Source: Eunapius fragilis (lineage: Eukaryota; Porifera; Demospongiae; Spongillida; Spongillidae). Taken from it: 64,000 nucleotides of DNA. The stretch is from the NCBI GenBank assembly GCA_963681505.1, contig OY811988.1:4323735-4387734 (forward strand), given 5' to 3'. This document shows, piece after piece, positions 21,003-33,439 of the stretch (positions are counted from its first letter, which is position 1; each line of letters starts with the position of its first letter). The notes under the pieces were generated by a model. That model was not told the DNA's origin, searched no databases, and worked only from the letters and a program-made list of their open reading frames with translations. The translations under genes and the position numbers were made by a program.

Positions 21003-21551
21003 TTGCTTTTTTCATTCGTGTTACGTGGATTATGGCGTTGTAGCGCGGGCCACAACCAGTGTTCCTTCCACCATACACGATCAAGGTCCCTCACTGGGTC
21101 TTTTCATACGAGCAAGTTTCCAGACCCAATGACATCATCCATGCTGTTATCAAAAGATCAAGTATGCCTAATATGGGAGATCCTAGAGTCTCCGCTAGGT
21201 TTTGTTGTGAAGAGACCAACTGTCTCCAAGCTCCTTGCCCAAATAGAGCAGGTGGGTTCCATGGGCTCGCAAGTACCATGGCTCCAGCTTCGTATGTGTG
21301 GTGGTGTCTGCAAAGCGGTTCACGTTTCAAGATCAACCCCACCGTCAGACGCTCTGCATGTCTTTGATGCTGATGCAAATCGCTGCTTTACAGAGAGTAC
21401 AGCCATTAATAACCCATTAGAAGTCGCCTTTGACCTCGCCAACTTTCTCAACACCCATCTGCTGTGTATCCGTCAAAGAAGTAATACATATAGGAATGGC
21501 CCTCAGGTCCCAAGAGTGATACCCGACCATACAAGTTATGTAATGTATTGA
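21003..21551 (+). pseudogene. Decayed reverse-transcriptase fragment (Q1/R1 border)
   Basis: The open frame of 182 codons has no ATG. From about residue 40 it aligns by eye with the RT at 2,684. WEILESPLGF corresponds to FEILGCPIGD, SQVPWLQLRMCGGVCK to PQVALTLLRLCGSFCK, and HVFDADANRCF to KLFDDDIHHCF. It lacks the catalytic YxDD segment. A shorter copy lies at 30,705-31,004, exactly at the S1/R2 junction. Confidence 0.65.
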
Positions 21552-23534
21552 ATGATATGTCGGGAGAAAACCATCTACACTATTATATGACCGATGTCTC
21601 GACCGCGGATATTCAATGGGAGATTTTGCAAGAATTGAATGCCAATGTGCTCATTCGTGAATCATAATAGATGAGTTGATGCTACCGCTGCAAAATATAT
21701 GTATATAATCATTAATATATATATATATAAATTAAGCTTAGCAACAGCATAATAGCGCTCATAACCTTCCTTCAAAAAGGTGACGCTTCGTAAGAAGTTG
21801 CGAAGGACGCTGCACACGAGCGCCGATCGATGTGAAAATACGTGTATAAAAGTTTTAGGATTCTTGTTTCTGCATGGCACTGCTTTCTAGTCATAGACGG
21901 GTAGAAAAGTAATTCTTAGTACTTGATAGCACAGCATGCTAGATCGATCGCGCGATTTACTGTTCCAGTACAGTGTCACGTTATTTTCTAGTATTGCTCT
22001 TGAAACGGAGTTGTGCGTGTTTTAGTTCTTATCCATCCTTAGTAGTAATACATACTGATGGCTGTTGAGAGGTGAGAGTGTCAATCATCACGTGACCTAG
22101 CAACAAGGTACTCTGCATGACAATAATAAAACACAGAGATACCAAATATGCAATGAAATGAACAACTATAGCTGATCGTTAAATATTCACCGGGTTACTC
22201 GAACAACATTCTCCTCAACAGGCCGATAGCAGCGTTCCGTTTGACACTAAGTACCTGGGCCTGGCTACTTCAAACGTACTCTGAAATGTTTAGGTGAAAT
22301 CTGAACTGATCCCGGGAATGATCTCAATTACCGGAACTAGTTTCATGCGTAAGTATTCTAGAGCGCCACCATGTTTGCAGCAATTTCAGTCGCATGGCCG
22401 GCTGAAATTTTTGGTTCCGAAGCACCTCTGTCCTTTTATATGCAAAATCCTCCTTTTAACAAACCGCGCATCCTTATATACATAGGGATAGGTTTGATTA
22501 GCAGATAACATTCTAATAAAATAATGCCACCATCCCTTCATAAATGTAATAGTATCAACCAAATTGCTCCCCCCCCCCCCCCCCACAGTTGTTCGTATTG
22601 TGTAGACGGCTCGCACGACACAACCTTTGTGATCAATGTCCGCGTAGTACTATATGTCCGCGTGTTATTTAACGTCAATTGACTTAATTTTTACATGATA
22701 CGCAGAAGCGTTCACGGTTGCGGAGATAGTCATGTTTAATCAGGAGCCATTTATTTTTCAATGGGGGCAGAAAGGGAAGGGATTTATATCAACACTAGTA
22801 AGGGAAGACCGCACGCACAGATTACACATGTTGATAGTGGTTTATATGTATTGGTGCCCGTAATTAAGGTTTGCGTTATCCGCCATAATCACAGCAAAAA
22901 TGATCGCAAATCAAAAATACAATTGATTGACCGTGTCAGGATGTGGGTGCATAATCTATCATTAATTAAAATTAATCCACATGTTATATATGAGTTCAGC
23001 CTGTTAATAGTGGCACATGCGCCTTGTGTCGCGATGGTAGCACGCTACCTTAATCCCCCGCGGGGCACGTTTGTCCTCCAAGGGGCACAGAAAACAAAAT
23101 GTTGTCAATTATTCAGTTCAGCTTTCCCAGTGACGTTTAATGGATTTGCCTCATTGTTCAAGTTCTTATCTGTTTGGGCCGAAGTTTCAAAGCACTATCT
23201 TCTTTGCAGCAGCTCGTTTCAGCCAAACCACCCGGATGCGCAAATGTGTCATTATATACTAGAACAAAGTCTGAACTAAACTGAACTATTCTGATTTGCA
23301 AGAATTATAATAGAAAATCTTGAATTTATGTATATACACGTGTTTCTTTGATCTGTAGGATGCTTGCTATTGACTGTCATTTATTTGCTAAAGTGTACAC
23401 AGATACACATTATCCACCGATGAAAGGAACAAAAAAGAATAGTTCAGTTCGGTTCAGATATTGTTAATTAGGGTATATCATTACTAATCTTAGGCTCGAA
23501 TAAACTTTATACCAAAATCGCGACACATGAAGTT
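21552..23534. other. No supported gene
   Basis: A frame with ATG at 22,761-23,279 (172 codons) looks long but is broken in R2 by a 4-bp deletion, so I do not call it. A poly-C tract lies near 22,569-22,584. The region before 21,720 has a (TA)n tract. Confidence 0.5.
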
Positions 23535-23936
23535 TCATAACAGTTGGACATAAATGGATCCGCATATGTCTTCCAATGCCATGTTGCTACAACTGCTGGT
23601 CGATGGAATTAGTGTTGGACATTGTTGAGCTACCTGTACGGATCAGGAGTTGCATAAACGACGGTCATTAGAAATTATTTCAAGCAATCTTACCCATAAA
23701 CATAAATTGCTCTGAATTGCTGATTTGATTTCAGTCAGAACAGTTTGGTTGCACGCAGTTCCATTTGGACAATGGGCAATAGTTCCCTCCAAGTACCACA
23801 GAGACTGACATATTAGCTTCACAGTCGTCGAAGTAATAGAATTGCTGCAATCGACGTCACGATTGTGAAGAGGGTGACCCAAGGCACCTCCTACCAGGAT
23901 GAGAACCAAAGTAGTTACATGGAAAAGTGGAGACAT
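23535..23936 (-). CDS. Small secreted eight-cysteine protein, paralog d (R1)
   Basis: Exon 1 is 23,694-23,936 and exon 2 is 23,535-23,633, with the 60-bp phase-0 intron. The 113-residue product begins MSPLFHVTTLVLILVGGALG, followed by HPLHNRD, and keeps all eight cysteines. SNSITSTT replaces SNVKTPTT after the first cysteine. Its upstream region is closest to that of paralog a, with the CAGGAAGCTAATAA and GTTAATATTATTGATCGA blocks in the same order. Function unknown. Confidence 0.87.
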
Positions 23937-23989
23937 TTCTTTTCAGGTTTCAATCGAATGGCGGATGAATAATGAAAAAATCGTCCTCA

Positions 23990-23997
23990 AATATATA
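23990..23997 (-). promoter_or_regulatory. TATA box of gene d
   Basis: Minus-strand GGGTATATATTTG about 54 bp before the ATG, followed by GACGATTTTTTCA as in gene a. Confidence 0.7.
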
Positions 23998-23999
23998 CC

Positions 24000-25464
24000 C
24001 TGACCTAACGTGGGATGATAGTTTTCGATCAATAATATTAACTTACATTCTTTGAAGAAACTGTGCAATAGTTATTAGCTTCCTGCAACTGAAAAACGTC
24101 ATGTAACTCCCTCGAAAGGGATCGATGTTTTCGGCAGCATAGCGGAAATCACCTCGCATATGCATTCACGTTTCATGTTTCCATGATCAATCCTCAAAGG
24201 AATTTAATTTCGTTATCCGGCATCCCTATAGCTGAGACAAAATTCGGCCCCCGCTATGATATGGCAACTGGTTAGTAGTCACAGAAACATATCTCGCCTC
24301 CGCCACTTCAACCTTTAAATGTCAGCATTACAAGTGAAGGCAGACCCCAGCTTGGTGCACCTCATGGTACAGCCGCACATGTAACACACAATATATAGTT
24401 GCAAAGTGGTGCCTTTATCAGTATCTGAAAACTTTACGCTCAATCGCAAATAATCAACCAAACGCGACCGACTGAGCCGCCTTGTCAGTCCCATTCCAAA
24501 CTTATACGTACATTTTTCACACCCATGCATCCATCGAAGACATTATAGAGTCGAACTTAATCCTATCCCTCTCAGGCAGAGCTCTTCCTGCATTGTGTCC
24601 TTTTTGTCATTTTATTACATCAAGACTTGGCAGTCTAGGCTTCACCACTTCACCATTTCCAGCAATGCTATATAGTTAGATGGTTCGATCCTACGTCACA
24701 AAACCCGCTATTATACAATCTCATTCTGCTAAAGACTATCCACTCAGTGTAATTGAAGCACAAATCCAGGCCAAAAACCACGTGCATAAATCAAAGTGAC
24801 AGCTCATATCCATTCAATGCATCTGAGGAGCTCGTTCATCAAAAAGGCATATATACCTTGCAGTGTCAACCTTCTCTCGGTTGACCTTGTGCACATGCAG
24901 TGATTACTATGGCCTAGATGTCAACCAGTAGTTACTGATGATAAACTTCATTGCATAACCTGCATCATTATACCGTAATTATAATTTTTTGCCATATATA
25001 AAAAAGAGTATAAAGTGTTGTGCACATTTAGCTCGCATTGATATGAATACTTTATGCATGAAACTTGAAATAATCAACATGGATGCTAGATATACGTAGT
25101 ACGGTATCATGCAGGATCTTGCATGTATATAAATGCTGCAAATACATGCATGACTGAATGCGGGTCATCGGCGACGAGAAAATAGTCCATCAGGGTCGAA
25201 TGCATTGGACACGAGGTTGGATGACACGAATGATGTGCGCGTACTTTAGGGACTCGGAACCTATACACACGTGGGAATACAAAATACTTCTATAGACGCA
25301 CGCTGAATTTAAAATAGTAATTTCTCCGGTATAAGTGTCCGTAATGCTTGTGAATGATTGGACCGTACCCTTTGACCGGTTCTATCCAAATGGTCGGACC
25401 AGTATGACAAATTGACAGCTCCAATACATCCTGGCAGAGTCAATATGCTTGACACAAGATATCA
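24000..25464. other. Upstream region of gene d and gene-free DNA
   Basis: The first 150 bp hold the conserved upstream blocks of the secreted family. The rest has no supported ORF; short frames at 24,315 and 24,482 overlap on opposite strands. Confidence 0.5.
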
Positions 25465-25678
25465 GCCCAATCATGTACCACTATTAACCCAAATCATGAA
25501 TCACTATTAACCCCAATCCATGGACCACTGTTAACCCCAATCCTGTACCACAATTAACCCAAATCATGTACCACTATTAACCCCAATCATGGACGACTAT
25601 TACCCAATCATGGACCACTGTTAACCCCAATCATGAATCACTATTATCCCAAATCATGTGCCACTATTAACCCCAATT
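25465..25678 (+). repeat. Minisatellite with AATCATG(T/G/A)ACCACTATTAACC unit
   Basis: Nine or ten units of 20-25 bp with variable CCC/CCAA joints. The R2 copy is at 34,863-35,075 with a different order of unit variants. Confidence 0.85.
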
Positions 25679-26211
25679 CTTATAACTTAAGCATCGTGGG
25701 ACAACTAACGTTTGATATCTCATTATTGGCATTGTATATAGCCAACAACTGATCTTGCTAGGGCCTAGGGGCGGATACAGGAATTCTGGAATCGAATAAT
25801 AAATAGGCAGGAGGTGCGGAAGGTGTTTGCGCGGGAAGCATTTGGGGACCCGCACTTCGTTGCGCTAGTTTTAGCGCTGGTAACAATGGCTTCCCCGTTC
25901 AAATTGTCGCCATCGCATACCGTAACCACGTATGCGTTAATTTATACTCATAGTGATACGTTAGTTCGGTTGGGTTCCCGTCTGCCTTGCTCGTCTGATT
26001 GCAACATTAATCTATACGCTCGATTGAGTTGTATATCGTAGAATGGCTGTCCCCCTGAGGTAATGTCCTCCCGAATACATTATATACATTATACCTCAGG
26101 TAATATTATCTGTTCTCACCCCCCACCCGAACGTTCATTGATAATACTTTAATTAGTCCGGATATTACACTTCTCGCCATGGATCTGGGAGTCGATAACG
26201 CTTGTTGAACG

Positions 26212-26415
26212 TCAAAGCCCTTGTGCGGATGGAAGAGATGGTTGCACCATTGGGTCTATGGGAGCATTTTGTTCTTGATCTACATCACATGGTGGTGTAG
26301 CAGCAACTATTGGTAATGGATCATCTTTATCTGTCAGTTCAGCATTGCCTTGTGGAGTCCCTCTTTCCACAGTCCTGACCCTCACGATCTGTTCCCCCTC
26401 CAACACACAAGCACA

Positions 26416-26511
<96 letters not shown>

Positions 26512-29500
26512 TTTACAATCAGATTCAAATGTTTGAACACCTTGAATTGTCCACAACCCCAGGAAGCCACTAAGGGTACATCTATGGTAGTTTACATGAA
26601 CCTTGTATCCCCCACTTGGAAGGTTCTGAACTCCCATGGCATCCGACAGAAACAAGCTAATCACGTTTCCTGAGTCCACAGTGGTCTTCTGCAGGGCTTC
26701 CTTTGCAGTTTGTACTGCGCTCATTGATGGCTGGGTGATAGAAAAAGATATTCAAATGCCAAAACCCATAGAATTTGATAAAGGTCTGGAAATCTGCACT
26801 AATCAGTGCTGAGATACCAAAGCCTCAAGGCCGACCACGGACTGATGAATAACATGTCCTAAGGCCCTGATTGCTTGTTCTGCAGAAGGCAAACACATGA
26901 TGAGGCGTCTAGCATTTCAAATGTGCATAACCAATGACAAACAAGGTCTTAACTCAATATGATCCCACAAAGTTACAACGATACCCCAAGGCTTAGTTGG
27001 CCCCTCCAGGGGACAATGGGAGATATCATATTATTCTGACCAGCGAAATATTCCTTCCACCTTACCCTCCTGCTGAGAATCTAACCCTGGCCACCAGACC
27101 ACACACATTGCCACCAGACTAAACCCATTGCAAGTGGGAACACAGCACACAGCCCATACCTACAGCTATACACACATAGTGATTCACAGTCACACACAGC
27201 ATCATCCATTTACTCACTTCCCCAACACATTTGCAAATGCAAACCAGTACGCGCAGACATACTCATATCAGAATGCCCATTCATGCTGCAATCTAACCAA
27301 TACCACTCTACCAGCTGGGCGGGACTGCCACCTGGGTTCCCCAAAGGACACACCCAACCTCTACGCCTATAGTGCTTCGTTTTGTGCTGTTGGGTTGCCA
27401 TCCCTGGGTAACATTCTAACATGAGACAGGTCTCTACCTAATGGCAGCCACAGACAATATGTCAGAAAGTGCCTCCACCATTAGGACGCCCCCTTCCCCC
27501 CGCCATATGCATGGGGACTTCACTCAGTGGTAGTCTACTTTAGCCCATCTGCATTCCACCTAAAACAATTGCCAGTCCTTCCTTTTCTTGCTTAGAGTAC
27601 ATGCTTTCCGCAGGGACTAAGAACACGAGGCACATGGTACGGTTTCACCTGACCCACCATCGCACAAACTGGACAGGGAGCTCCTATCCCAGAATGTGAG
27701 AGGCAATCACATGAAAGCTATTCAGCATCAAGATGCACTAGCAGGTTTCAGATGCAATCAATCTGTCTACAAAAATGGTCTCTTCCCCAGAACCGCTCCT
27801 GTCCCTACTCAAACAGCTTTTACAAGGGTGCCTATATGCTCTACACATGAGGAGGGGGGGGGAATTTACCATAATAGTTCAATAGCCGGAGGAATGCTTT
27901 CTAATGGCAGCCACAGACACTGCTGAGCCTATGTCAGGAAGTGCTTCCATCATCAGGACGCCCCCCCTCATGCCCCCCCCCCCCCCCCATGGAAAACGTC
28001 ACTCAGTGGTAGTCTACTTTAGCCCATCTGCATTAAAATGTTCTTTCCCCAGCACGAACGAGTCAGTGCTTATCTCTTTATCCCAGTGATGCCATCAGTG
28101 AAAGGACATGTCTACAGTTCTTAACCAATTACTGCCGAGATACGCACATCTGCATCAAAGGTGTGTTTATTGTTACCAATGAATTCTTCCAGACCCTTTG
28201 AATAATAATACCAATTTGAAGTTACTCATGTTCACCACTTCAGATTATGTTGATGAAACCCCTTCCAACTACCTAAGATTCCTCTGCTACTTCATTCTGT
28301 CGTTTTTGGACAACTCTACGTTAGCTAAACAAACATTCCGATGTTCATCGGTTAAAGAGAAACTGCAATGGTTTATGGTCAGAATGCACCACAAAATTAT
28401 CACCAATCAATAATAGGTGAAAATTGTTTACCACCTAAAACAATTGCTTGTCCTTCCTTTTCTAGCTGAGAGCACATGTTTTCCGCAGGGACTAAGAACA
28501 TGAGGCGCATGTACTGTTTCACCTGACCCACCATTGGGGGGAGGGGGGGGGAGGGGGGGGACTTACCATAAGATTTCAAGAGTTCAAAAGTCTGAGGAAT
28601 GCTTTCTGCTGGCTTACAAAGTTGTTTCAAATTCAATAATCCGATAGCCCTCAGCATGTCCTTCATCCATGGAATGCCATTCCCTTGAAATGGTACTCCA
28701 CACTTGACAGAACAACTTCTATGAATCTTGTCAGCACGTTCTGAAGGATGTGAAGATGTAGTACTGATAAGGTGATCCAGTTACATCTATGCACACATGC
28801 ACACCAGGCATCCTAATCCCCTACACCGTGCGCATTGGAAGATGGCTGGGGGCTGAGGGCACCCCAAATGTGCAAGCAATTATAGCATCTGGAAGTATTT
28901 ATTGTTTGTGCAAAGTCCATCTTAGTGATAACATCTCCCTGCCAATAATTCACCAATGTGTGGTGGGGTGGGGGGAGAGTGGGAGTAGCTACAACTAGGA
29001 TTCCAAGTATCACCACAGATCCTGATAGTTCAGCCAGTGGAACCACACTGAAGCAGATATCTTTACCTCCTTGATCAACTCTTTCCCATAAAGCATGCTA
29101 TATGAACTGAGGTATGAAGAACTGTACATGGTGCTGCACATTGGGTCCACATGATTTTTACCACTTACCCTCCTCAACCAAGCTCATCCTTGAAAGGATC
29201 CAATAGTTGGTGTAAGCAGTTGTCAATACCAGCATGGGGAACAGAAAAAACAGCAAATTTGGGTCAAGTATATACTGCCAATACCTCACCATCAGATGGA
29301 CCACTCCCAGAAACCGCATGAGGGCTCATGTTCAGTGAAATAGTGGTACAATGTACCCTCTTAACACACTTGTCCCTTTACTCTCAACTGTTCTCCGGTA
29401 TACATCCGAAGTGTGCTAACTATGTCCTGCAGTAGAGCCTTGGCCACTGCACCCCGCATGAGGTTTGATTGTATTTTGATGTATGCTGCAGCTGCTGTAT

Positions 29501-29573
29501 CCATCTCCAACGTTATGTGAGAGAACCATTAAGCATTACATCATAGATTTCTTGGGGCAGGGGGCAGAAGTGT

Positions 29574-29606
<33 letters not shown>

Positions 29607-30103
29607 CAGCACAGATAATAAGGCTTCAATAGAACTGCTCACCCTGTTGTTGGGTACTTTGTGGTCTTCTTTGACACCCTTAACCCTGTTCATTGTTATT
29701 CCTCCAAATACCCGTGGCAGGTGTCTTACTTTCACCAATGGTAGCATTCGATCGTTCCGGCCCCGACAATCTGTTGAGCTTCGTGATGACATCCATCTTG
29801 ATTAACTCGTGGTCTAACCGACGTGTACATATTCTGGGGTCATAGCGATTTCCCCGCGTTCTATACTCCGCCAGCTCCGCCAACGTGGCCAACTCAAATG
29901 CCTTGGAAAAGGTGAGGTGTACCTTCCATCAGTGTTATACAGATAACACAATCCAACCATCTCGCAAACAAGTCGGTCCCGCGGCATTTACATAATTTGA
30001 ACGTTTCTCCGAATGCACAGGTGCTTGAATCTCACCTGCGACGCCGGAATATGGGTCGCTGCTTCCTCCTGCGCTCGCAAATCAGTTGAAGTGGAATCGA
30101 TAG
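26212..30103 (-). CDS. Unassigned multi-exon gene, fullest copy (R1-P1-S1)
   Basis: Several minus-strand exons have good splice sites and matching phases. E1 30,036-30,103 and E2 29,730-29,901 join in phase 0, reading through AQEEAATHIPASQ into AFELATLAELAEYRTRG. A further exon-like frame near 29,405-29,510 reads MDTAAAAYIKIQ. E9 28,567-28,740 (GVPFQGNGIPWMKDMLRAIG) ends at GTAAGT, and E10 is about 28,432-28,522. X1 26,818-26,879 and X2 from 26,730 join in phase 0 (HVIHQSVVGLEAL then PSMSAVQTAKEAL). X3 26,212-26,388 ends with a stop after PSLPSAQGL. Introns are short and contain poly-C/G and CA tracts. The middle exons and the X2/X3 join are uncertain, and these may be two genes. I do not recognise the protein. 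Confidence 0.45.
26411..26509. repeat. (CA)n microsatellite in a probable intron
   Basis: The tract separates exon pieces X2 and X3 of the minus-strand gene. In R2 (35,792-35,851) it is much shorter and changes the reading frame between the pieces, so it is better read as intron than as coding Cys-Val repeats. Confidence 0.85.
26880..28431. other. 3' part of the unassigned gene: introns, minor exons, local duplication
   Basis: Exon-like pieces on the minus strand include one after CCATTGCAG near 28,370 (FSLTDEHRNVCLAN) and one after TGTGTAG near 27,846 (YRHPCKSCLSRDRSGSGEE). The block around 27,595-27,855 duplicates DNA near 28,480 and at the window start. No full model can be drawn by eye. 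Confidence 0.35.
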
Positions 30104-30698
30104 CTGAAACAAAAGGTGTGTGTGGCGGGGGGGGGGGGGGGGGGGGGGGGCAAAGCATGGAGTACTGAACACTTGTCGTTTAACCACTTGTAAGGGGGAC
30201 ACTATGTACTAGGTTTACCGTTATAATGGATGCGGGAATACGCCGTATAAACGCGGTCAATTTGTCATGCACGATTGATGACAATTTACTCCATTTCGGA
30301 CGTTCATTAACAATTCCTGGCCCGTTTTGCAAATGTCCGTCACATTACCGCGCACGCACCCATAGAAATACACTTGATTGCATTACTTATGTAGAGCTTT
30401 AAAAGTCTTACGCCATATGAAGTTTTTCAAACGCGGAGTACAGTAGAGGTCTACCCATGGACACCATACGTAACTGTTTTTCAGACAAACTTAAGGCTTC
30501 CGCTAAGTGTATGGACCTTATTCACGCGCCATTATGAATAATTATTGTCATGTGCCAGCCATTGGGCGTCTTGCATTTTCGACGATTTACGGAGCTTGTT
30601 CATTCATTTATTCATAAGCAATAAGCTTGGTTAGTTTGTTTGAGGGATTGAGACCTTTTTGTTGCCAACCAGGGGTTGAAGACAACTAGTGTGAGTAT
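28400..30698. repeat. Blocks P1 and S1
   Basis: This matches P2/S2 (42,138-44,236), and its left part matches P0 (1-885). The match to S2 ends at GTGTGAGTAT (30,698). There S2 continues into T but this copy continues into R2, which marks a deletion or recombination junction. Poly-G tracts lie at about 28,535-28,560, 29,575-29,601 and 30,129-30,150. Confidence 0.85.
30104..30698. other. Upstream of exon E1; possible earlier exon
   Basis: On the minus strand a frame with KWSKLSSIVHDKLTAFIRR ends at ACG/GTAAAC near 30,219, a plausible donor. Its phase does not match E1, so it stays tentative. Otherwise nothing is visible except the poly-G tract. Confidence 0.3.
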
Positions 30699-30704
30699 GA
30701 GCTG

Positions 30705-31004
30705 GTGGGTTCCATGGACCCGCAAGTACCACGGCTCCAGCTTCGTATGTGTGGTGGTGTCTGCAAAGTGGTTCACGTTTCAAGATCAACCCCACCGTCA
30801 GACGCTCCGCATGTCTTTGATGCTGATGCACATCGCTGCTTTACAGAGAGTGCAGCCATTAATACCCCACTAGAAGTCGCCTTTGACCTCGCCAACTTTC
30901 TCAACACCCCTCTGCTGTGTATCCGTCAAAGAAGTTATACATATAGGAATGGCCCTCAGGTCCCAAGAGTGATACCCGACTATACAAGTTATGTAATGTA
31001 TTGA
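30705..31004 (+). pseudogene. Decayed reverse-transcriptase fragment (R2)
   Basis: Ninety-nine codons match residues 84-182 of the frame at 21,003, including LQLRMCGGVCK and HVFDADAHRCF. The upstream part is cut off by the S1/R2 junction. Confidence 0.6.
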
Positions 31005-32974
31005 ATGATATGTCGGGAGAAAACCATCTATACTATTATATGACCAATGTCTCGACCGCGGATACTCAATGGGAGGTTTTGCAAGAATTGGATGCCAATT
31101 TGCTCATTCGTGAATCATAATAGATGAGTTGATGCTACCGCTGCAAAAAATATATATATAATCATTAATATGTATTTATATATAAATTAAGCTTAGCAAC
31201 AGCATAATAGCGCTCACAACCTTCCTTCAATAAGATGACGCTTCGTAAGAAGTTGCGAAGGACGCTGCACACGAGCGCCGATCGATGTGAACATACGTGT
31301 ATAAAAGTTTTAGGATTCTTGTTTCTGCATGGCACTAGTCATAGACGGGCAGAAAAAGTAATCCTTAGTACTTGATAGCACAGCATGCTAGATCGCACGA
31401 TTTACTGTTCCAGTACAGTGTCACGTTATTTTGGAGTATTGCTCTTGAAACGGAGTTGTGTGTGTTTTAGTTTCTATCCATCCTTAGTAGTAATACATAC
31501 TGATGACTGTTCAGAGGTGAGAGTGTCGATCATCACGTGACCTAGCAACAAGGTACTCTGCATGACAATAACAAAGAGATACCAAATATGCAATGAAATG
31601 AACAACTATAGCTGATCGTTAAATTTTCACCGGGTTACTCGAACAACATTCTCCTCAACAGGCCGATAGTAGCGTTCCGTTTGACACTAAGTACCTGGGC
31701 CTGGCTACTTCAAACGTACTCTGAAATGTTTAGGTGAAATCTGAACTGATCCCGGGATTGATCGCCATTACAGGAACTAGTTTCGTGCGCAAGTATTCAA
31801 GAGCGCCACCATTTTTGCAGCAATTTCAACCGCATGGCCGGCTGAAAATTTTGGTTCCGAAGCTCCTCTGCTCCTTTTATATGCAAAATCCTCCTTTTAT
31901 ACAAACCGCGCATCCTTTTATACATAGGGATAGGTTTGATTAGCAGATAACATTCTAATAAAATAAAGCCACCATCCCTTCATAAATGTAATAGTATCAA
32001 CCTAATTGCTCCTCCCCCCCCCCCCCCCCCCCCCCCCCAGTTGTTCGTATTGTGTAGACGGCTCGCACGACACAACCTTTGTGCTCATGTCCGCGTGTTA
32101 TCTAACGTCAATTGACTTAATTTTTACATGATACGCAGAAGCGTTCACGGTTGCGGAGATAGTCATGTTTAAACAGGAGCCATTTATTTTTCAATGGGGG
32201 CAGAGAGGGAAGGGCTTTATATCAACACTAGTAAGGGAAGACCGCACAGATTACACATGTTGATAGTGGTTTATATGTATTGGTGCCCGTAATTAAGGTT
32301 TGCACTATCCGCCGTAATCACAGAAAAAATGATCGCAAATCAAAAATACAATTGATTGACCGTATCAGGATGTGGGTGCATAATCTATCATTAATTAAAA
32401 TTAATCCACATGTTATATATGAGTTCAGCCTGTTAATAGTGGCACATGCGCCTTGTGTCGCGATGGTAGCACGCTACCCTAATCCCGCGCGGGGCACGTT
32501 TGTCCTCCAAGGGGCACAGAAAACAAAATGTGTGTCAATTATTCAGTTCAGCTTTCCCTGTGACGTTTAATGGATTTGCCTCATTGCTCAAGTCCTTATC
32601 TGTTTGGGCCGAAGTTTCAAAGCACTAACTTCTTTGCAGCAGCTCGTTTCAGCCAAACCACCCGGATGCGCAAATGTGACATTATATAATAGAACAAAGT
32701 CTGAACTAAACTGAACTATTCTGATTTGCAAGAATTATAATAGAAAATCTTGAATTTATGTATATACACGTGGTTTCTTTGATCTGTAGGATGCTTGCTA
32801 TTGACTGTCATTTATTTGCCAAAAATATTAAAGTGTACACAGATACACATTATCTACCGATGAAAGGAACAAAAAAGAATAGTTCAGTTCGGTTCAGACA
32901 TTGTTAATTAGGGCATATCATTACTAATCTTAGGCTCGAATAAACTTTATACCAAAATCGCGACACATGAAGTT
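31005..32974. other. No supported gene
   Basis: Colinear with 21,552-23,534. The 172-codon frame of R1 is broken here. There is a poly-C tract near 32,014-32,038. Confidence 0.5.
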
Positions 32975-33376
32975 TCATAACAGTTGGACATAAATGGATC
33001 CGCATATGTCTTCCAATGCCATGTTGCTACAACTGCTGGTCGATGGAATTAGTGTTGGACATTGTTGAGCTACCTGTACGGATCAGGAGTTGCATAAACG
33101 ACGGTCATTAGAAATTATTTCAAGCAATCTTACCCATAAACATAAATTGCTCTGAATTGCTGATTTGATTCCAGTCAGAGCAGTTTGGTTGCATGCAGTT
33201 CCATTTGGGCAATGGGCAATAGTTCCCTCCAAGTACCACAGAGACTGACATATTAGCTTCACAGTCGTCGAAGTAATAGAATTGCTGCAATCGACGTCAC
33301 GATTGTGAAGAGGGTGACCCAAGGCACCTCCTACCAGGATGAGAACCAAAGTAGTTACATGGAAAAGTGGAGACAT
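32975..33376 (-). CDS. Small secreted eight-cysteine protein, paralog e (R2 twin of d)
   Basis: Exon 1 is 33,134-33,376 and exon 2 is 32,975-33,073, with a 60-bp phase-0 intron. The protein differs from paralog d by a few residues only (for example TALTGIKS for TVLTEIKS). Signal peptide, eight cysteines, splice sites and stop are all intact. Confidence 0.87.
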
Positions 33377-33429
33377 TTCTTTTCAGGTTTCAATCGAATG
33401 GCGGATGAATAATGAAAAAATCGTCCTCA

Positions 33430-33437
33430 AATATATA
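33430..33437 (-). promoter_or_regulatory. TATA box of gene e
   Basis: Same sequence and spacing as in gene d. Confidence 0.7.
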
Positions 33438-33439
33438 CC

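Larger units (their letters stand above)
21245..28400. repeat. Block R1: first copy of the R segment
   Basis: The segment matches R2 (30,699-37,600) in order and orientation, with offsets of about 9.44 kb at the secreted gene, 9.39 kb at 26.2 kb and 9.34 kb at 27.1 kb. R1 also has an extra tandem duplication of about 460 bp near 27,438-27,900, where the GCAGCCACAGACA block and the exon-like GGGACTAAGAAC block occur twice. Confidence 0.85.

Noticed and set aside
22761..23279. ATG frame of 172 codons in R1
   Set aside because: The R2 copy has a 4-bp deletion that destroys the frame, no domain is recognisable, and codon content looks like random AT-rich DNA.
26382..26724. Single long frame with a Cys-Val repeat joining X2 and X3
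   Set aside because: The repeat length differs in R2 and breaks the frame there, so the CA tract is better explained as intron.
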